A stretch of 64,000 nt of DNA. It comes from Lachnospiraceae bacterium UBA7202. Its GTDB lineage: Bacteria > Bacillota > Clostridia > Lachnospirales > Lachnospiraceae. The DNA lies in NCBI GenBank assembly GCA_002490705.1, contig DKUO01000049.1, forward strand, positions 2,774 to 66,773. The letters run 5' to 3'. Both the position numbers and the translations under genes were made by a program. This document shows positions 34,133-42,709 of this stretch, in pieces. How positions within the stretch are numbered: the stretch's first letter is position 1; the number at the start of each line of letters is the position of its first letter. The notes beneath the pieces are model-generated. The model searched no databases. It had not been told where the DNA came from and worked only from the letters and a program-made list of their open reading frames with translations.

Positions 34133-34798
34133 ATGGACACCATTATTTTTGATTTAGACGGAACTCTTCTCAACACGCTGGAAGATTTGACAGACAGTGT
34201 CAACTATGCCATGGAAAAGTTCGGATTTCCCGTGCATACGATTGAGGAGATCCGCAGCTTCGTGGGAAACGGGGCGCCAAAATTGATTGAGCGGAGCATT
34301 CCGCAGGGGACGGAGAATCCGTCCTACGAGGCGGTGTTGGCGGCCTTTAAGGAGCATTATGCCGCTCACTGCGAGGACAAGACGAAGCCCTATGAGGGAG
34401 TCATGGAGCTTTTGGCGCAGCTGAAAGAAAAAGGCTGCCGGATGGCTGTGGTCTCCAATAAGTTTGACGGTGCGGTCAAACGGCTGTGCAAAAAGTATTT
34501 CGGCTCGTATTTAGAGACGGCAATCGGGGAGAGCGCGGATGTGAAGAGAAAACCGGCGCCCGATACGGTGTACCGGGCGCTTCATGAGCTTTCCTGTGAC
34601 GGTTCCCGCGCAGTTTACGTGGGAGATTCCGAGGTAGATATCCAGACGGCAAAGAATGCGTCTTTGCCCTGCATCAGCGTTACCTGGGGATTTCGCACCG
34701 AGGAGCAGCTAAAAGCCGCCGGTGCGGAAGAGAAGTTTATGCTCAGCTCTCCTCTTGGGCTGCTTCCTCTTCTGGCTCGTCTTCGGGAGGAAGAGTGA
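34133..34798 (+). CDS. HAD-family phosphatase, phosphoglycolate phosphatase-like
   Basis: The 221-aa protein shows HAD motif I DLDGTLLNT (7-15), motif II VVSNKFD near 103-109, motif III Lys in KRKPAPD, and motif IV GDSEVDIQTA near 162-171. This is the Gph/PpaX group, which removes phosphate from small sugar phosphates; the substrate cannot be read from sequence. Its last 56 bases overlap the convergent CorC-type gene. Confidence 0.88.
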   Translation: MDTIIFDLDGTLLNTLEDLTDSVNYAMEKFGFPVHTIEEIRSFVGNGAPKLIERSIPQGTENPSYEAVLAAFKEHYAAHCEDKTKPYEGVMELLAQLKEKGCRMAVVSNKFDGAVKRLCKKYFGSYLETAIGESADVKRKPAPDTVYRALHELSCDGSRAVYVGDSEVDIQTAKNASLPCISVTWGFRTEEQLKAAGAEEKFMLSSPLGLLPLLARLREEE

Positions 34799-36044
34799 CC
34801 AGCACTTTTACAATATGGTTGTCCTGAATGCCGCAGGCTTGCAGGGAGATACCGTTTTCTAACGTGATGGTCTCCTGATCCTGAGGCAGCCGGTCCAGCT
34901 GTTCCAGCATGAGGCCGCCCACGGAATCGTAATCCTCGGAATGGAGGGAGATTGCAAGGGCGTCGTTTAAGTCGTCCAGCTTTACACCGCCTTCGACCAG
35001 ATACTTTCCTTCCTCCGTCTCCTGAATCAGTTCTTCTTCGTCCGCATCGTATTCGTCGCGGATTTCACCCACCAGCTCCTCGATCATGTCCTCCATGGTG
35101 ATCATGCCGACCGTCGCGCCGTACTCGCTCAGAACAAAGGCGACGGTGCAGGATTTTTCCCGTATCTCCATCATCAGATCGGACACATTCTTATATTCAT
35201 AAGTATAGTAAGCCTCCCGCAGAATCTTCTTGAGGCTGAATTTTTCCTTATCCTTTACCAGAATAAAATCTTTGATATTGACGATGCCGATGATGTGGTC
35301 CGGGTCATCGTCATAAACCGGTATTCGCGTAAACATGCATGACTGGAAGGTGGAGAGCAGTTCCTGATAGGTGGCGCTCAAAGGAACGGTGGTCATCTGA
35401 ATACGGGGGATCATAATGTCCTTTGCAACGGTGTCCCCGAAATCGAATACATTGTAGATCCAGGTGCGTTCCTCCGATTCGATCCCGCCGCCCTCGTGGC
35501 TTACGTCCACATAGGTTTTCAGTTCCTTTTCGGAAATGCTGAAATTGTTTCCCTCGGAGCTGATATGTAGCAGCCGGAGAATCCAGTTGGACAGCTTGTC
35601 CACCAGAAAAATAACCGGGGTGAGGATGGTCATTAACAGACGGATGACAGACCCGAACAGAAGCGTGATGCGTTCTGCGCGCTGCATGGCCCATGTCTTG
35701 GGAATGATCTCGCCGAACATCAAAACCACGAAGGTCAGTATGCCGGTGGCAATACCGACGGCCTTATTTCCGAAATAGGTAATGGCGAAAGTGGTGGCTA
35801 CGGATGAGGCGGACAGATTGACAATGTTGTTGCCGATGAGAATGGCGCTTAACATCTTGCCGTATCGTTCCAGAATAGAAAGCGCCCGGGCAGCCTTCTT
35901 GTTGCCCTCCTCGGCCAGCGTGCGAAGCCGCACACGGTTCACCGTCGAAAAGGCGGTCTCCGCGGAGGAGAAAAAGGCTGACAGAAAAACGAGAACAGCC
36001 AGAGAAATCAGTTGTATGACACCTGAGGTATCCAAAATTATCAT
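34743..36044 (-). CDS. CNNM/CorC-HlyC-type membrane protein with CBS domains
   Basis: The 433-aa protein has a DUF21 membrane domain with about four helices in the first 140 residues (LISLAVLVFLSAFFSS), two CBS domains (about 200-325; MIPRIQMTTVPLS, VFVLSEYG-type end), and a CorC_HlyC C-terminal domain. Members export or regulate Mg or related cations. The name hemolysin for this family is historical. Its 3' end overlaps the phosphatase gene tail to tail. Confidence 0.9.
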   Translation of the reverse strand: MIILDTSGVIQLISLAVLVFLSAFFSSAETAFSTVNRVRLRTLAEEGNKKAARALSILERYGKMLSAILIGNNIVNLSASSVATTFAITYFGNKAVGIATGILTFVVLMFGEIIPKTWAMQRAERITLLFGSVIRLLMTILTPVIFLVDKLSNWILRLLHISSEGNNFSISEKELKTYVDVSHEGGGIESEERTWIYNVFDFGDTVAKDIMIPRIQMTTVPLSATYQELLSTFQSCMFTRIPVYDDDPDHIIGIVNIKDFILVKDKEKFSLKKILREAYYTYEYKNVSDLMMEIREKSCTVAFVLSEYGATVGMITMEDMIEELVGEIRDEYDADEEELIQETEEGKYLVEGGVKLDDLNDALAISLHSEDYDSVGGLMLEQLDRLPQDQETITLENGISLQACGIQDNHIVKVLVTLPPEDEPEEEAAQEES

Positions 36045-36070
36045 TCACTCCTTGTTTTTGTTCTTGATTA

Positions 36071-36102
36071 CAGTCCAGCACGCGCCATGCATGGCTGGAC
36101 TG
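36071..36102. promoter_or_regulatory. Hairpin between divergent genes
   Basis: CAGTCCAGC at 36071-36079 pairs with GCTGGACTG at 36094-36102; an overlapping palindrome GCCATGCATGGC (36084-36095) gives an alternative fold. It lies between the CorC-type gene (minus) and the TIGR04086 gene (plus), so it may be an operator or part of a leader. Confidence 0.4.
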
Positions 36103-36210
36103 TTAGAAAAAATATTACTAGATGCACAAGATTGTGTCAAGTTTTTATGAAAAGGAGAATAAGTATAGGGTAGATAGAGGAGACGAAGAGAAAGGACAAG
36201 GGGGTAATTC

Positions 36211-36585
36211 ATGGGAAAAAAGGAATTTTATATGGGAAAGGCGGTATTTATCATTAAATGTATGCTGGGCGCCTATATTTTGACAGCGGGCCTACTCTTG
36301 CTGTTAGCTTTTATCCTGTACCGTTTCGGGTTGTCAGAGAAGGTGGTGTCCGTCTGTATTATTGCAATTTATATCGCAGTTACCTTTCTGGCGGGCCTGC
36401 TTGCGGGAAAGAGAGAGGGGAAACGGAAATTCCTTTGGGGACTGATTATGGGCGTCCTCTACTTTGGCATTTTGACAGTGGTTTCTCTGGTGGTGAACAA
36501 AGGCGTGGAGGATGTGGCCGGAAATATGATGACGGTGTTCTTTCTGTGCGCCGGCAGCGGGATGCTGGGCGGGATGGTCAGTTAA
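36211..36585 (+). CDS. TIGR04086-type small membrane protein
   Basis: The 124-aa protein has four predicted membrane helices (AYILTAGLLLLLAFILY; VVSVCIIAIYIAVTFLAGLLAG; FLWGLIMGVLYFGILTVVSLVV; MTVFFLCAGSGMLGG). TIGR04086 proteins are found in Clostridia next to SCIFF genes, as here. Function is unknown. A start at ATG 36232 is also possible; AGGGGG precedes 36211. Confidence 0.8.
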   Translation: MGKKEFYMGKAVFIIKCMLGAYILTAGLLLLLAFILYRFGLSEKVVSVCIIAIYIAVTFLAGLLAGKREGKRKFLWGLIMGVLYFGILTVVSLVVNKGVEDVAGNMMTVFFLCAGSGMLGGMVS

Positions 36586-36627
36586 AAAAAGTCTTTCCGT
36601 ATCGCGGAAACTGTGTTATACTTGTCA

Positions 36628-36657
36628 AAGACTTTGAAATTTAAGACTTTGGAATTT
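36628..36657. repeat. Tandem 15-bp repeat in the scfA leader
   Basis: AAGACTTTGAAATTT (36628-36642) is followed directly by AAGACTTTGGAATTT (36643-36657), 14 of 15 identical. It lies just after a TATACT -10-like box (36618-36623) and just before the scfA ribosome site, a place for a regulator. Confidence 0.55.
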
Positions 36658-36679
36658 ATTACATAAGGAGGACAGTTTC

Positions 36680-36823
36680 ATGAAACATATCAAGACATTG
36701 GCAACCAGAGATTTAAAGGAGTCCATGAAGAAAGGCGGCTGCGGCGAGTGCCAGACATCCTGCCAGTCCGCTTGCAAGACTTCCTGTACAGTAGGAAACC
36801 AGAGCTGCGAAAAGGCAAGATAG
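36680..36823 (+). CDS. scfA: SCIFF ranthipeptide precursor
   Basis: The 47-aa peptide begins MKHIKTLATRDLKES and has six Cys in its second half (GGCGECQTSC, SACKTSC, NQSC). This is the Six-Cysteines-in-Forty-Five family, found in nearly all Clostridia. ScfB joins Cys sulfur to other residues by thioether bonds. AAGGAGGA lies 8 bases before the ATG. The maturase follows after 114 bases; in between is a weak hairpin (36835-36849) that could lower maturase expression relative to the peptide. The mature role is not established. Confidence 0.95.
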   Translation: MKHIKTLATRDLKESMKKGGCGECQTSCQSACKTSCTVGNQSCEKAR

Positions 36824-36937
36824 TATTGGGAAAGACGGCAAAAGGCCGTAAAACAGATCAGGAAAAATCAGGCAGGCTCGGCATGCGGCGCATGACGGGT
36901 CTGCTTGTGCGATAGGAAACAGTGAGGAGAAAACGCA

Positions 36938-38329
36938 GTGATACATCGGTATACTAATAACGGCTACCATATTGTGATGGACGTCAACAGCGGCAGCGTG
37001 CATGTGATGGACAAGTCTGCCTATGATGCGGTTCCCGTGGCGGAGCGTCTGATCGAACAGGGGACGGAGGATCGGGATGAGATCGCGAAAGCGGTGGCAG
37101 AGGAGCTTTCCATGCCGCTTGCGGAGGCGGCTGAACTGGCGGAGGAATTTCTTGCCCTGAAAGAGGCCGGACAGCTGTTTGCGAAGGATGTCTATGAGGA
37201 TTATATTGACGCGTTCAAGGAACGGGAGACGGTGGTAAAGGCGCTCTGCCTACACATTGCCCACGACTGCAATCTGGCCTGCAAATACTGCTTCGCAGGG
37301 GAGGGAGAATACCATGGAAGACGGGCGCTGATGAGTCTTGACGTGGGAAAGAAGGCGTTGGATTTTCTGGTGGCAAACTCCGGAAACCGGGTAAATCTTG
37401 AGGTGGATTTTTTCGGCGGGGAGCCGCTCATGAACTGGCAGGTGGTCAAGGACTTGGTGGCCTATGGCAGATCTCTGGAAAATGCGCACCACAAAAAATT
37501 TCGTTTTACGCTGACAACCAACGGCGTGCTGTTAAACGATGAAGTCATGGATTTTGTCAACAAAGAGATGTCCAATCTGGTGCTCAGCATAGACGGCAGA
37601 AAGGAGATTCACGATCTCATGCGGCCTCACCGGGGCGGGCAGGGCAGCTATGACGAGATCCTGCCCAAGTATAAGAAGGCGGCCGAGAGCAGAAACCAGA
37701 TGAATTATTATGTGCGGGGCACCTATACGCGGAACAATACAGACTTTTCCGAGGATGTGATCCATCTGGCCGATCAGGGATTTGAGCAGATTTCCGTGGA
37801 ACCCGTGGTGGCGGACAAAAAGGAAGACTATGCGCTTCGCATGGAGGATGTGCCGAAACTTCTTTCCGAGTATGATAAGCTGGCGCTGGAATATATTAAC
37901 AGAAAAAGAGAAGGAAAGGGTTTTCAATTCTTTCATTTTATGATAGATTTAGAAGGTGGCCCTTGCGTGGCAAAGAGATTGTCAGGCTGTGGGTCCGGCA
38001 CGGAATATCTGGCGGTGACTCCGTGGGGAGATCTGTATCCCTGCCACCAGTTTGTGGGACAGGAAGAGTTCCTCATGGGCAATGTGGAGGACGGGATCGT
38101 CCGGGAGGATATTCGGGATAAATTTAAGGCGTGCAATGTCTACTCCAAGAAGGAGTGCAGGGATTGTTTCGCAAAATTCTATTGCAGCGGCGGCTGTGCG
38201 GCGAACGCCTACCATGAGTGCGGTGACGTGAACGGTTCCTATGAGCTTGGCTGCGAGCTACAGAGGAAGCGGGTGGAATGCGCCATCATGATCAAAGCGG
38301 CGCTTGCCGATGAAGAAAGGGAGAATTAA
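36938..38329 (+). CDS. scfB: Radical-SAM SCIFF maturase
   Basis: The 463-aa enzyme forms thioether links in the ScfA peptide. The N-terminal ~95 residues are a RiPP-recognition-like part. CNLACKYC near residues 111-118 binds the radical-SAM iron-sulfur cluster, with FFGGEPLMNW near 157-166. The C-terminal SPASM/twitch domain has many Cys (CGSG, YPCHQ, CNVYSKKECRDCF, CSGGC) for extra clusters. It starts with GTG after GAGGAGA. secDF follows 3 bases after, a linkage conserved in Clostridia. Confidence 0.96.
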   Translation: MIHRYTNNGYHIVMDVNSGSVHVMDKSAYDAVPVAERLIEQGTEDRDEIAKAVAEELSMPLAEAAELAEEFLALKEAGQLFAKDVYEDYIDAFKERETVVKALCLHIAHDCNLACKYCFAGEGEYHGRRALMSLDVGKKALDFLVANSGNRVNLEVDFFGGEPLMNWQVVKDLVAYGRSLENAHHKKFRFTLTTNGVLLNDEVMDFVNKEMSNLVLSIDGRKEIHDLMRPHRGGQGSYDEILPKYKKAAESRNQMNYYVRGTYTRNNTDFSEDVIHLADQGFEQISVEPVVADKKEDYALRMEDVPKLLSEYDKLALEYINRKREGKGFQFFHFMIDLEGGPCVAKRLSGCGSGTEYLAVTPWGDLYPCHQFVGQEEFLMGNVEDGIVREDIRDKFKACNVYSKKECRDCFAKFYCSGGCAANAYHECGDVNGSYELGCELQRKRVECAIMIKAALADEEREN

Positions 38330-38332
38330 TCT

Positions 38333-40594
38333 ATGAAAAAGAGCAAAGCGGTTGTCAGTCTGATCGTTTATCTGCTGATCCTCGGGCTTTTGGGATACAC
38401 GGCGATTTTCGGCGTGGGATCGGACAAGTCGGGCGCGGCGGAAAGCATTAAGCTGGGCCTGGATCTGGCGGGAGGTGTCAGCATTACGTATCAGGTTGTC
38501 GGAGACGAAAATCCCAGCGCGGAGGACATGAACGACACCATCTACAAGCTACAGCAGCGTGTGGACGGTTACAGCACGGAGGCGCAGGTGTATCAGGAGG
38601 GAAACGACCGGATCAACATCGAGATTCCCGGTGTCACCGACGCCAACGCGATTTTGGAGGAGCTGGGCAAGCCCGGCAGTCTCTACTTTATTTCGCAGAC
38701 GGACAGCGAGGGAAATAACAACTATGAGTTGGGCTACGGGATCAATGACGACGGCATGGTGTTTCCGCAGTACCAGTTGACAAAGAGCATTGAGGAATTG
38801 CAGGCGGACGGCTCCATCGTCCTCACCGGTACGGAGGTAGAGGGCGCGCGGGCGACCAGCCAGGAAGATTCCATGGGAAACCGGGAAAACGTGGTGGCCC
38901 TTTCCTTCAATGAAGAGGGAAAACAGGCCTTTGCGGAAGCGACTACGAAGGCCTATGAAAACGGTGAGAGCATCGCGATTTACTATGACGGCGAGCTGGT
39001 GAGCGTTCCCAACGTAATTTCAGCCATCACCGACGGCAATGCGGTGATTACGGGACAGAGCACGGCGGAGGAGGCGGCGCAGCTTGCTTCCACCATCCGT
39101 ATCGGCGGCCTGAAGCTGGAGCTGGAAGAGCTTCGCTCCAACGTGGTGGGCGCGCAGCTCGGCTCTGCGGCGATCGCTTCCAGCCTGAAAGCGGCGGCGG
39201 TAGGTTTTGCGCTTGTCGTGATCTTCATGATTGCCGTGTATTATGTGGCAGGTTTTGCGGCGTCTCTGGCGCTGTGCCTGTACACGGAGCTTCTGATAAT
39301 TTTGATGTACGCTTTTGATTTGACGCTGACCCTGCCCGGTATTGCGGGTATTATCCTCTCCGTCGGTATGGCGGTGGACGCGAACGTGATTATTTTCGCC
39401 CGTATCCGGGAGGAGCTTGCCGATGGCAGGAGTGTGGAAAATGCGATCAAGATCGGCTTCAATAAGGCGCGGTCTGCGATTCTGGACGGCAATATCACCA
39501 CCCTCATTGCGGGTCTGGTGCTCTACTTTATGGGAAGCGGTACGATCAAAGGATTTTCCATCACATTGATGTTAGGTATTATTTTATCCATGTTCACAGC
39601 GCTGATTGTGACGAAGTTTTTGGTTAATATCTTTTACACTCTCGGCATTCAGAGCGAGAAGGCATACGGTGTTGCGAAGGAGAAAAAGACGATCAACTTC
39701 CTCTCCAAAAGGTATCTTTTCTTCGGAATTTCTGTGGCGGCGATTCTGGCGGGCTTCATCGCCATGGGCGTCAACAAGTCCAGTATAGATATGCCTTTGA
39801 ATTTCAGTCTGGATTTTGTGGGCGGTACCTCCACCACGATGACGCTCAATGAGGATATGAGCATCGAGGACATTGACGCGCAGATTGTTCCCCATATCGA
39901 GGAGATCACGGGGGACGGCAACGTGCAGACCACAAAGGTGGCCGGTTCCAATCAGGTGATCATTAAGACCAGAACCCTGAGCGTGGAGGAGCGTGAAAAA
40001 TTCAACGATGTGATGGTGAACCAGTTTGGCGTGGACGAGTCCAGCATTACGGCGGAGACCATCAGCGCCACGGTCAGCTCCGAGATGCAGGCCGATGCGG
40101 TCAAGGCGATTCTGGTATCCACAGTGCTGATGCTTTTGTATATCTGGTTCCGGTTTAAGGATATCCGTTTCGGCGCAAGCTCCGTGATCGCGCTTTTGCA
40201 CGATGTGCTGGTGGTGCTCGCTTTCTATGCGATTGTACGGATCTCCGTGGGCAATACCTTTATCGCGTGTATGCTGACGATTGTAGGTTATTCCATCAAC
40301 GCCACCATCGTTATTTTCGACCGTGTGCGTGAAAATCTGCGGAGCATGAAGAATAAGGACCAGCTGGACGATATGGTCAACCGGAGTATCACCCAGACGC
40401 TCACGAGAAGTATTTTCACTTCCCTGACCACCTTCTTCATGGTGGCGGCTTTGGAGGTGTTCGGCGTATCTTCCATCAGGGAATTTGCGCTGCCGCTGAT
40501 GGCGGGTATCGTCTGCGGTACTTACTCCTCGATCTGCCTGACAGGCGCGCTCTGGTATGTGTTCCGGACAAAGCTTGTGAAAAAAGCAAACTAA
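38333..40594 (+). CDS. secDF: Fused SecD-SecF translocase subunit
   Basis: The 753-aa membrane protein helps the Sec channel pull exported proteins across using the proton gradient. The SecD part (about 1-430) has a first membrane helix near 7-27, GLDLAGGVSITYQV near 41-54, a large extracellular P1 domain, and helices from about 285. The SecF part (about 445-753) has DFVGGTSTTM near 492-501 and a second six-helix block. Fusion is usual in Firmicutes. A terminator follows that also overlaps the recJ ribosome site. Confidence 0.95.
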   Translation: MKKSKAVVSLIVYLLILGLLGYTAIFGVGSDKSGAAESIKLGLDLAGGVSITYQVVGDENPSAEDMNDTIYKLQQRVDGYSTEAQVYQEGNDRINIEIPGVTDANAILEELGKPGSLYFISQTDSEGNNNYELGYGINDDGMVFPQYQLTKSIEELQADGSIVLTGTEVEGARATSQEDSMGNRENVVALSFNEEGKQAFAEATTKAYENGESIAIYYDGELVSVPNVISAITDGNAVITGQSTAEEAAQLASTIRIGGLKLELEELRSNVVGAQLGSAAIASSLKAAAVGFALVVIFMIAVYYVAGFAASLALCLYTELLIILMYAFDLTLTLPGIAGIILSVGMAVDANVIIFARIREELADGRSVENAIKIGFNKARSAILDGNITTLIAGLVLYFMGSGTIKGFSITLMLGIILSMFTALIVTKFLVNIFYTLGIQSEKAYGVAKEKKTINFLSKRYLFFGISVAAILAGFIAMGVNKSSIDMPLNFSLDFVGGTSTTMTLNEDMSIEDIDAQIVPHIEEITGDGNVQTTKVAGSNQVIIKTRTLSVEEREKFNDVMVNQFGVDESSITAETISATVSSEMQADAVKAILVSTVLMLLYIWFRFKDIRFGASSVIALLHDVLVVLAFYAIVRISVGNTFIACMLTIVGYSINATIVIFDRVRENLRSMKNKDQLDDMVNRSITQTLTRSIFTSLTTFFMVAALEVFGVSSIREFALPLMAGIVCGTYSSICLTGALWYVFRTKLVKKAN

Positions 40595-40611
40595 TAAAGT
40601 ACTATAAATTA

Positions 40612-40657
40612 CCCTCCGAAAATGTTACAATAAATGTGACTTTTCGGAGGGTGTTTT
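40612..40657 (+). terminator. Terminator of secDF that sequesters the recJ ribosome site
   Basis: CCCTCCGAAAA (40612-40622) pairs perfectly with TTTTCGGAGGG (40641-40651), and the inner TGTTACA/TGTGACT extends the stem. A GTTTTT run follows. The 3' arm contains GGAGG at 40646-40650, 8 bases before the recJ ATG, so the same hairpin can end secDF transcripts and hide the recJ start site. Confidence 0.75.
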
Positions 40658-40658
40658 T

Positions 40659-42449
40659 ATGGGAAAATGGATGGTGTCCGCCAAAAAGGCGGATTTTAAC
40701 AAGATAGCGGAGAAGTTTCACATTGATCCTGTGGTGGCCAGAATCATACGGAACAGGGATGTGGTGGGGGAGGAGGAGATTGCCAAATTTCTTCACGGCT
40801 CTATGGCGGATCTGTATGATCCGAGGCTCCTTAAAGACGCCGAAAAGGCGGCGCAGATCTTATGTGAAAAGACCGGAGAAAAGAAAAAGATACGCGTGAT
40901 CGGGGATTATGATATCGACGGCGTCTGTGCCACCTACATATTGATTGCCTGTCTGGAAGCGGGCGGCGCGGATGTGGACGCGGTGATTCCCCACCGGATT
41001 ACGGATGGCTACGGGCTGAGCGAGAGGCTGATCGAGGAGGCCGTCCGTGACGGCGTGGAGACGATTCTGACCTGTGACAACGGCATTGCGGCGCTTTCCC
41101 AGATCGCCTCTGCGAAAGCGCTTGGCATGACGGTGATCGTCACGGACCATCATGAGGTGCCCTATGAGGTACAGGCGGACGGTAGCCGCAGGGAGACATT
41201 GCCGGAGGCGGACGCGGTGGTGGACCCGAAGCAGAGCGGCTGTGCCTATCCGTATAAGGGGATCTGCGGCGCGGTGGTGGCCTATAAGCTGATGCAGATT
41301 TATCTGGAGAGAATGTGCAGCGCAGGCGCGGTGACGCAGGAAGAGAGCAGGACGCTGTTACAGGAGCTTTTGGCCTTTGCAGGCTTTGCCACGGTGGGGG
41401 ACGTGATGGAGCTTACCGACGAAAACCGTCTTCTGGTAAAGTACGGTTTGAGGCAGATGGAAAAGACCGAAAATCCGGGCCTGCGGGCGCTTTTGGCGGT
41501 AAATGAGCTGGAGGGTAAGAAACTGACCGGGTATCATGTCGGTTTTATTTTAGGGCCCTGCCTGAACGCTACGGGGCGGCTTGACACGGCACAGCGGGCG
41601 CTTGCCATGTTCCGCACGGGGGATCAGGCGGAGGCTTTTACCATAGCGGGGGAGCTGAAGGCATTGAATGACAGCAGAAAGGAAATGACCAGACAGGGGA
41701 CGAAGCAGGCCATAGAAATGATTGAAAACTCGGCGCTGAAGGAGGATAAGGTGCTGGTCGTCTTCCTGCCGGATTGCCATGAGAGCCTGGCGGGGATCAT
41801 TGCCGGACGGATACGGGAACGCTATTATAAGCCGGTTTTCGTCCTGACCCGGGCGGAGGAGGGGGTAAAAGGATCGGGACGCTCTGTGGAGGCTTACCAT
41901 ATGTATGATAAGATGAGCGAGTGTAAGGAGCTTTACACGAAGTACGGCGGGCATAAGATGGCGGCCGGATTGTCCCTGCCGGAGGAGAATGTGGAAGCTT
42001 TTCGCGCCTATCTGAATGCCCACAGCAGCCTGAGCGAGGAGGACCTCACCGAGGTGGTTCATATCGATGTGCCTATGCCCATGTCCTACGTAACGCCGGA
42101 GCTGATCCATCAGTTTTCCCTGTTAGAACCCTTTGGAAACGGGAATCCCAAGCCGGTTTTTGCACAGAAATCCGTCAGGGTATGCAGAGGACAGATTTTG
42201 GGAAAAAATAAAAACGTGGGAAAATACCGGGTGTCCGACGAAACCGGGCATGAGTATGACATGATGTATTTCGGGGACTTGGAGGGATGGCACGCCTTTC
42301 TTGCGGCGCATTTCGGAAAAGAGCAGGTGCGGAAGCTTTATGAAGGGGGCGTAAACGGTATGGCCGTAAATGTGATCTACTATCCCGATCTCAATGTGTT
42401 CAGGGGACGGGAACAATTACAGATGATCATGCAGGATTATTCTGCATAG
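40659..42449 (+). CDS. recJ: Single-stranded-DNA exonuclease RecJ
   Basis: The 596-aa DHH-family 5'-3' exonuclease works in recombination and mismatch repair. Metal-binding motifs are visible: GDYDIDGVCATY near 82-93, LTCDNGIAAL near 136-145, VTDHHE near 162-167 and, for DHHA1, GSGRSVEAY near 405-413 and KYGGHKMAAG near 428-437. Length is normal for the short Clostridia type. The start codon depends on the ribosome site inside the terminator hairpin. Confidence 0.95.
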   Translation: MGKWMVSAKKADFNKIAEKFHIDPVVARIIRNRDVVGEEEIAKFLHGSMADLYDPRLLKDAEKAAQILCEKTGEKKKIRVIGDYDIDGVCATYILIACLEAGGADVDAVIPHRITDGYGLSERLIEEAVRDGVETILTCDNGIAALSQIASAKALGMTVIVTDHHEVPYEVQADGSRRETLPEADAVVDPKQSGCAYPYKGICGAVVAYKLMQIYLERMCSAGAVTQEESRTLLQELLAFAGFATVGDVMELTDENRLLVKYGLRQMEKTENPGLRALLAVNELEGKKLTGYHVGFILGPCLNATGRLDTAQRALAMFRTGDQAEAFTIAGELKALNDSRKEMTRQGTKQAIEMIENSALKEDKVLVVFLPDCHESLAGIIAGRIRERYYKPVFVLTRAEEGVKGSGRSVEAYHMYDKMSECKELYTKYGGHKMAAGLSLPEENVEAFRAYLNAHSSLSEEDLTEVVHIDVPMPMSYVTPELIHQFSLLEPFGNGNPKPVFAQKSVRVCRGQILGKNKNVGKYRVSDETGHEYDMMYFGDLEGWHAFLAAHFGKEQVRKLYEGGVNGMAVNVIYYPDLNVFRGREQLQMIMQDYSA

Positions 42450-42478
42450 AAATATAAGAGAGGTTTTTGTGAATACGA

Positions 42479-42502
42479 AAAAGCCCGGATACCCGGGCTT
42501 TT
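42479..42502 (+). terminator. Terminator after recJ
   Basis: AAAAGCCCGG (42479-42488) pairs with CCGGGCTTTT (42493-42502), loop 4. The rest of 42503-42709 is AT-rich leader before murE with no clear promoter match. Confidence 0.85.
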
Positions 42503-42709
42503 CCGCAGTTTTCTTATGAGGGGGAGATAGTGAATTCATCAACTATCTTGGTATTTATCATAAAAGGTAATTGTGTCCAAACTGTGTTTAGAATATGAAG
42601 GAAAAATAAAAAAACATTAAGAATCTTTAAAAACCCTGTTTTTCGTGCTATCTTATTCTATAGTAAATTGTGAAAGGGCAGGAAACGGCTCTGGCATGTG
42701 GAGGTAACT

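Noticed and set aside
36835..36849. Full terminator between scfA and scfB
   Set aside because: The stem is only 5 bp with a short tail; at most a weak attenuating structure.
42503..42709. Riboswitch or promoter before murE
   Set aside because: No conserved riboswitch pattern and no convincing -35/-10 pair; AT-rich leader only.
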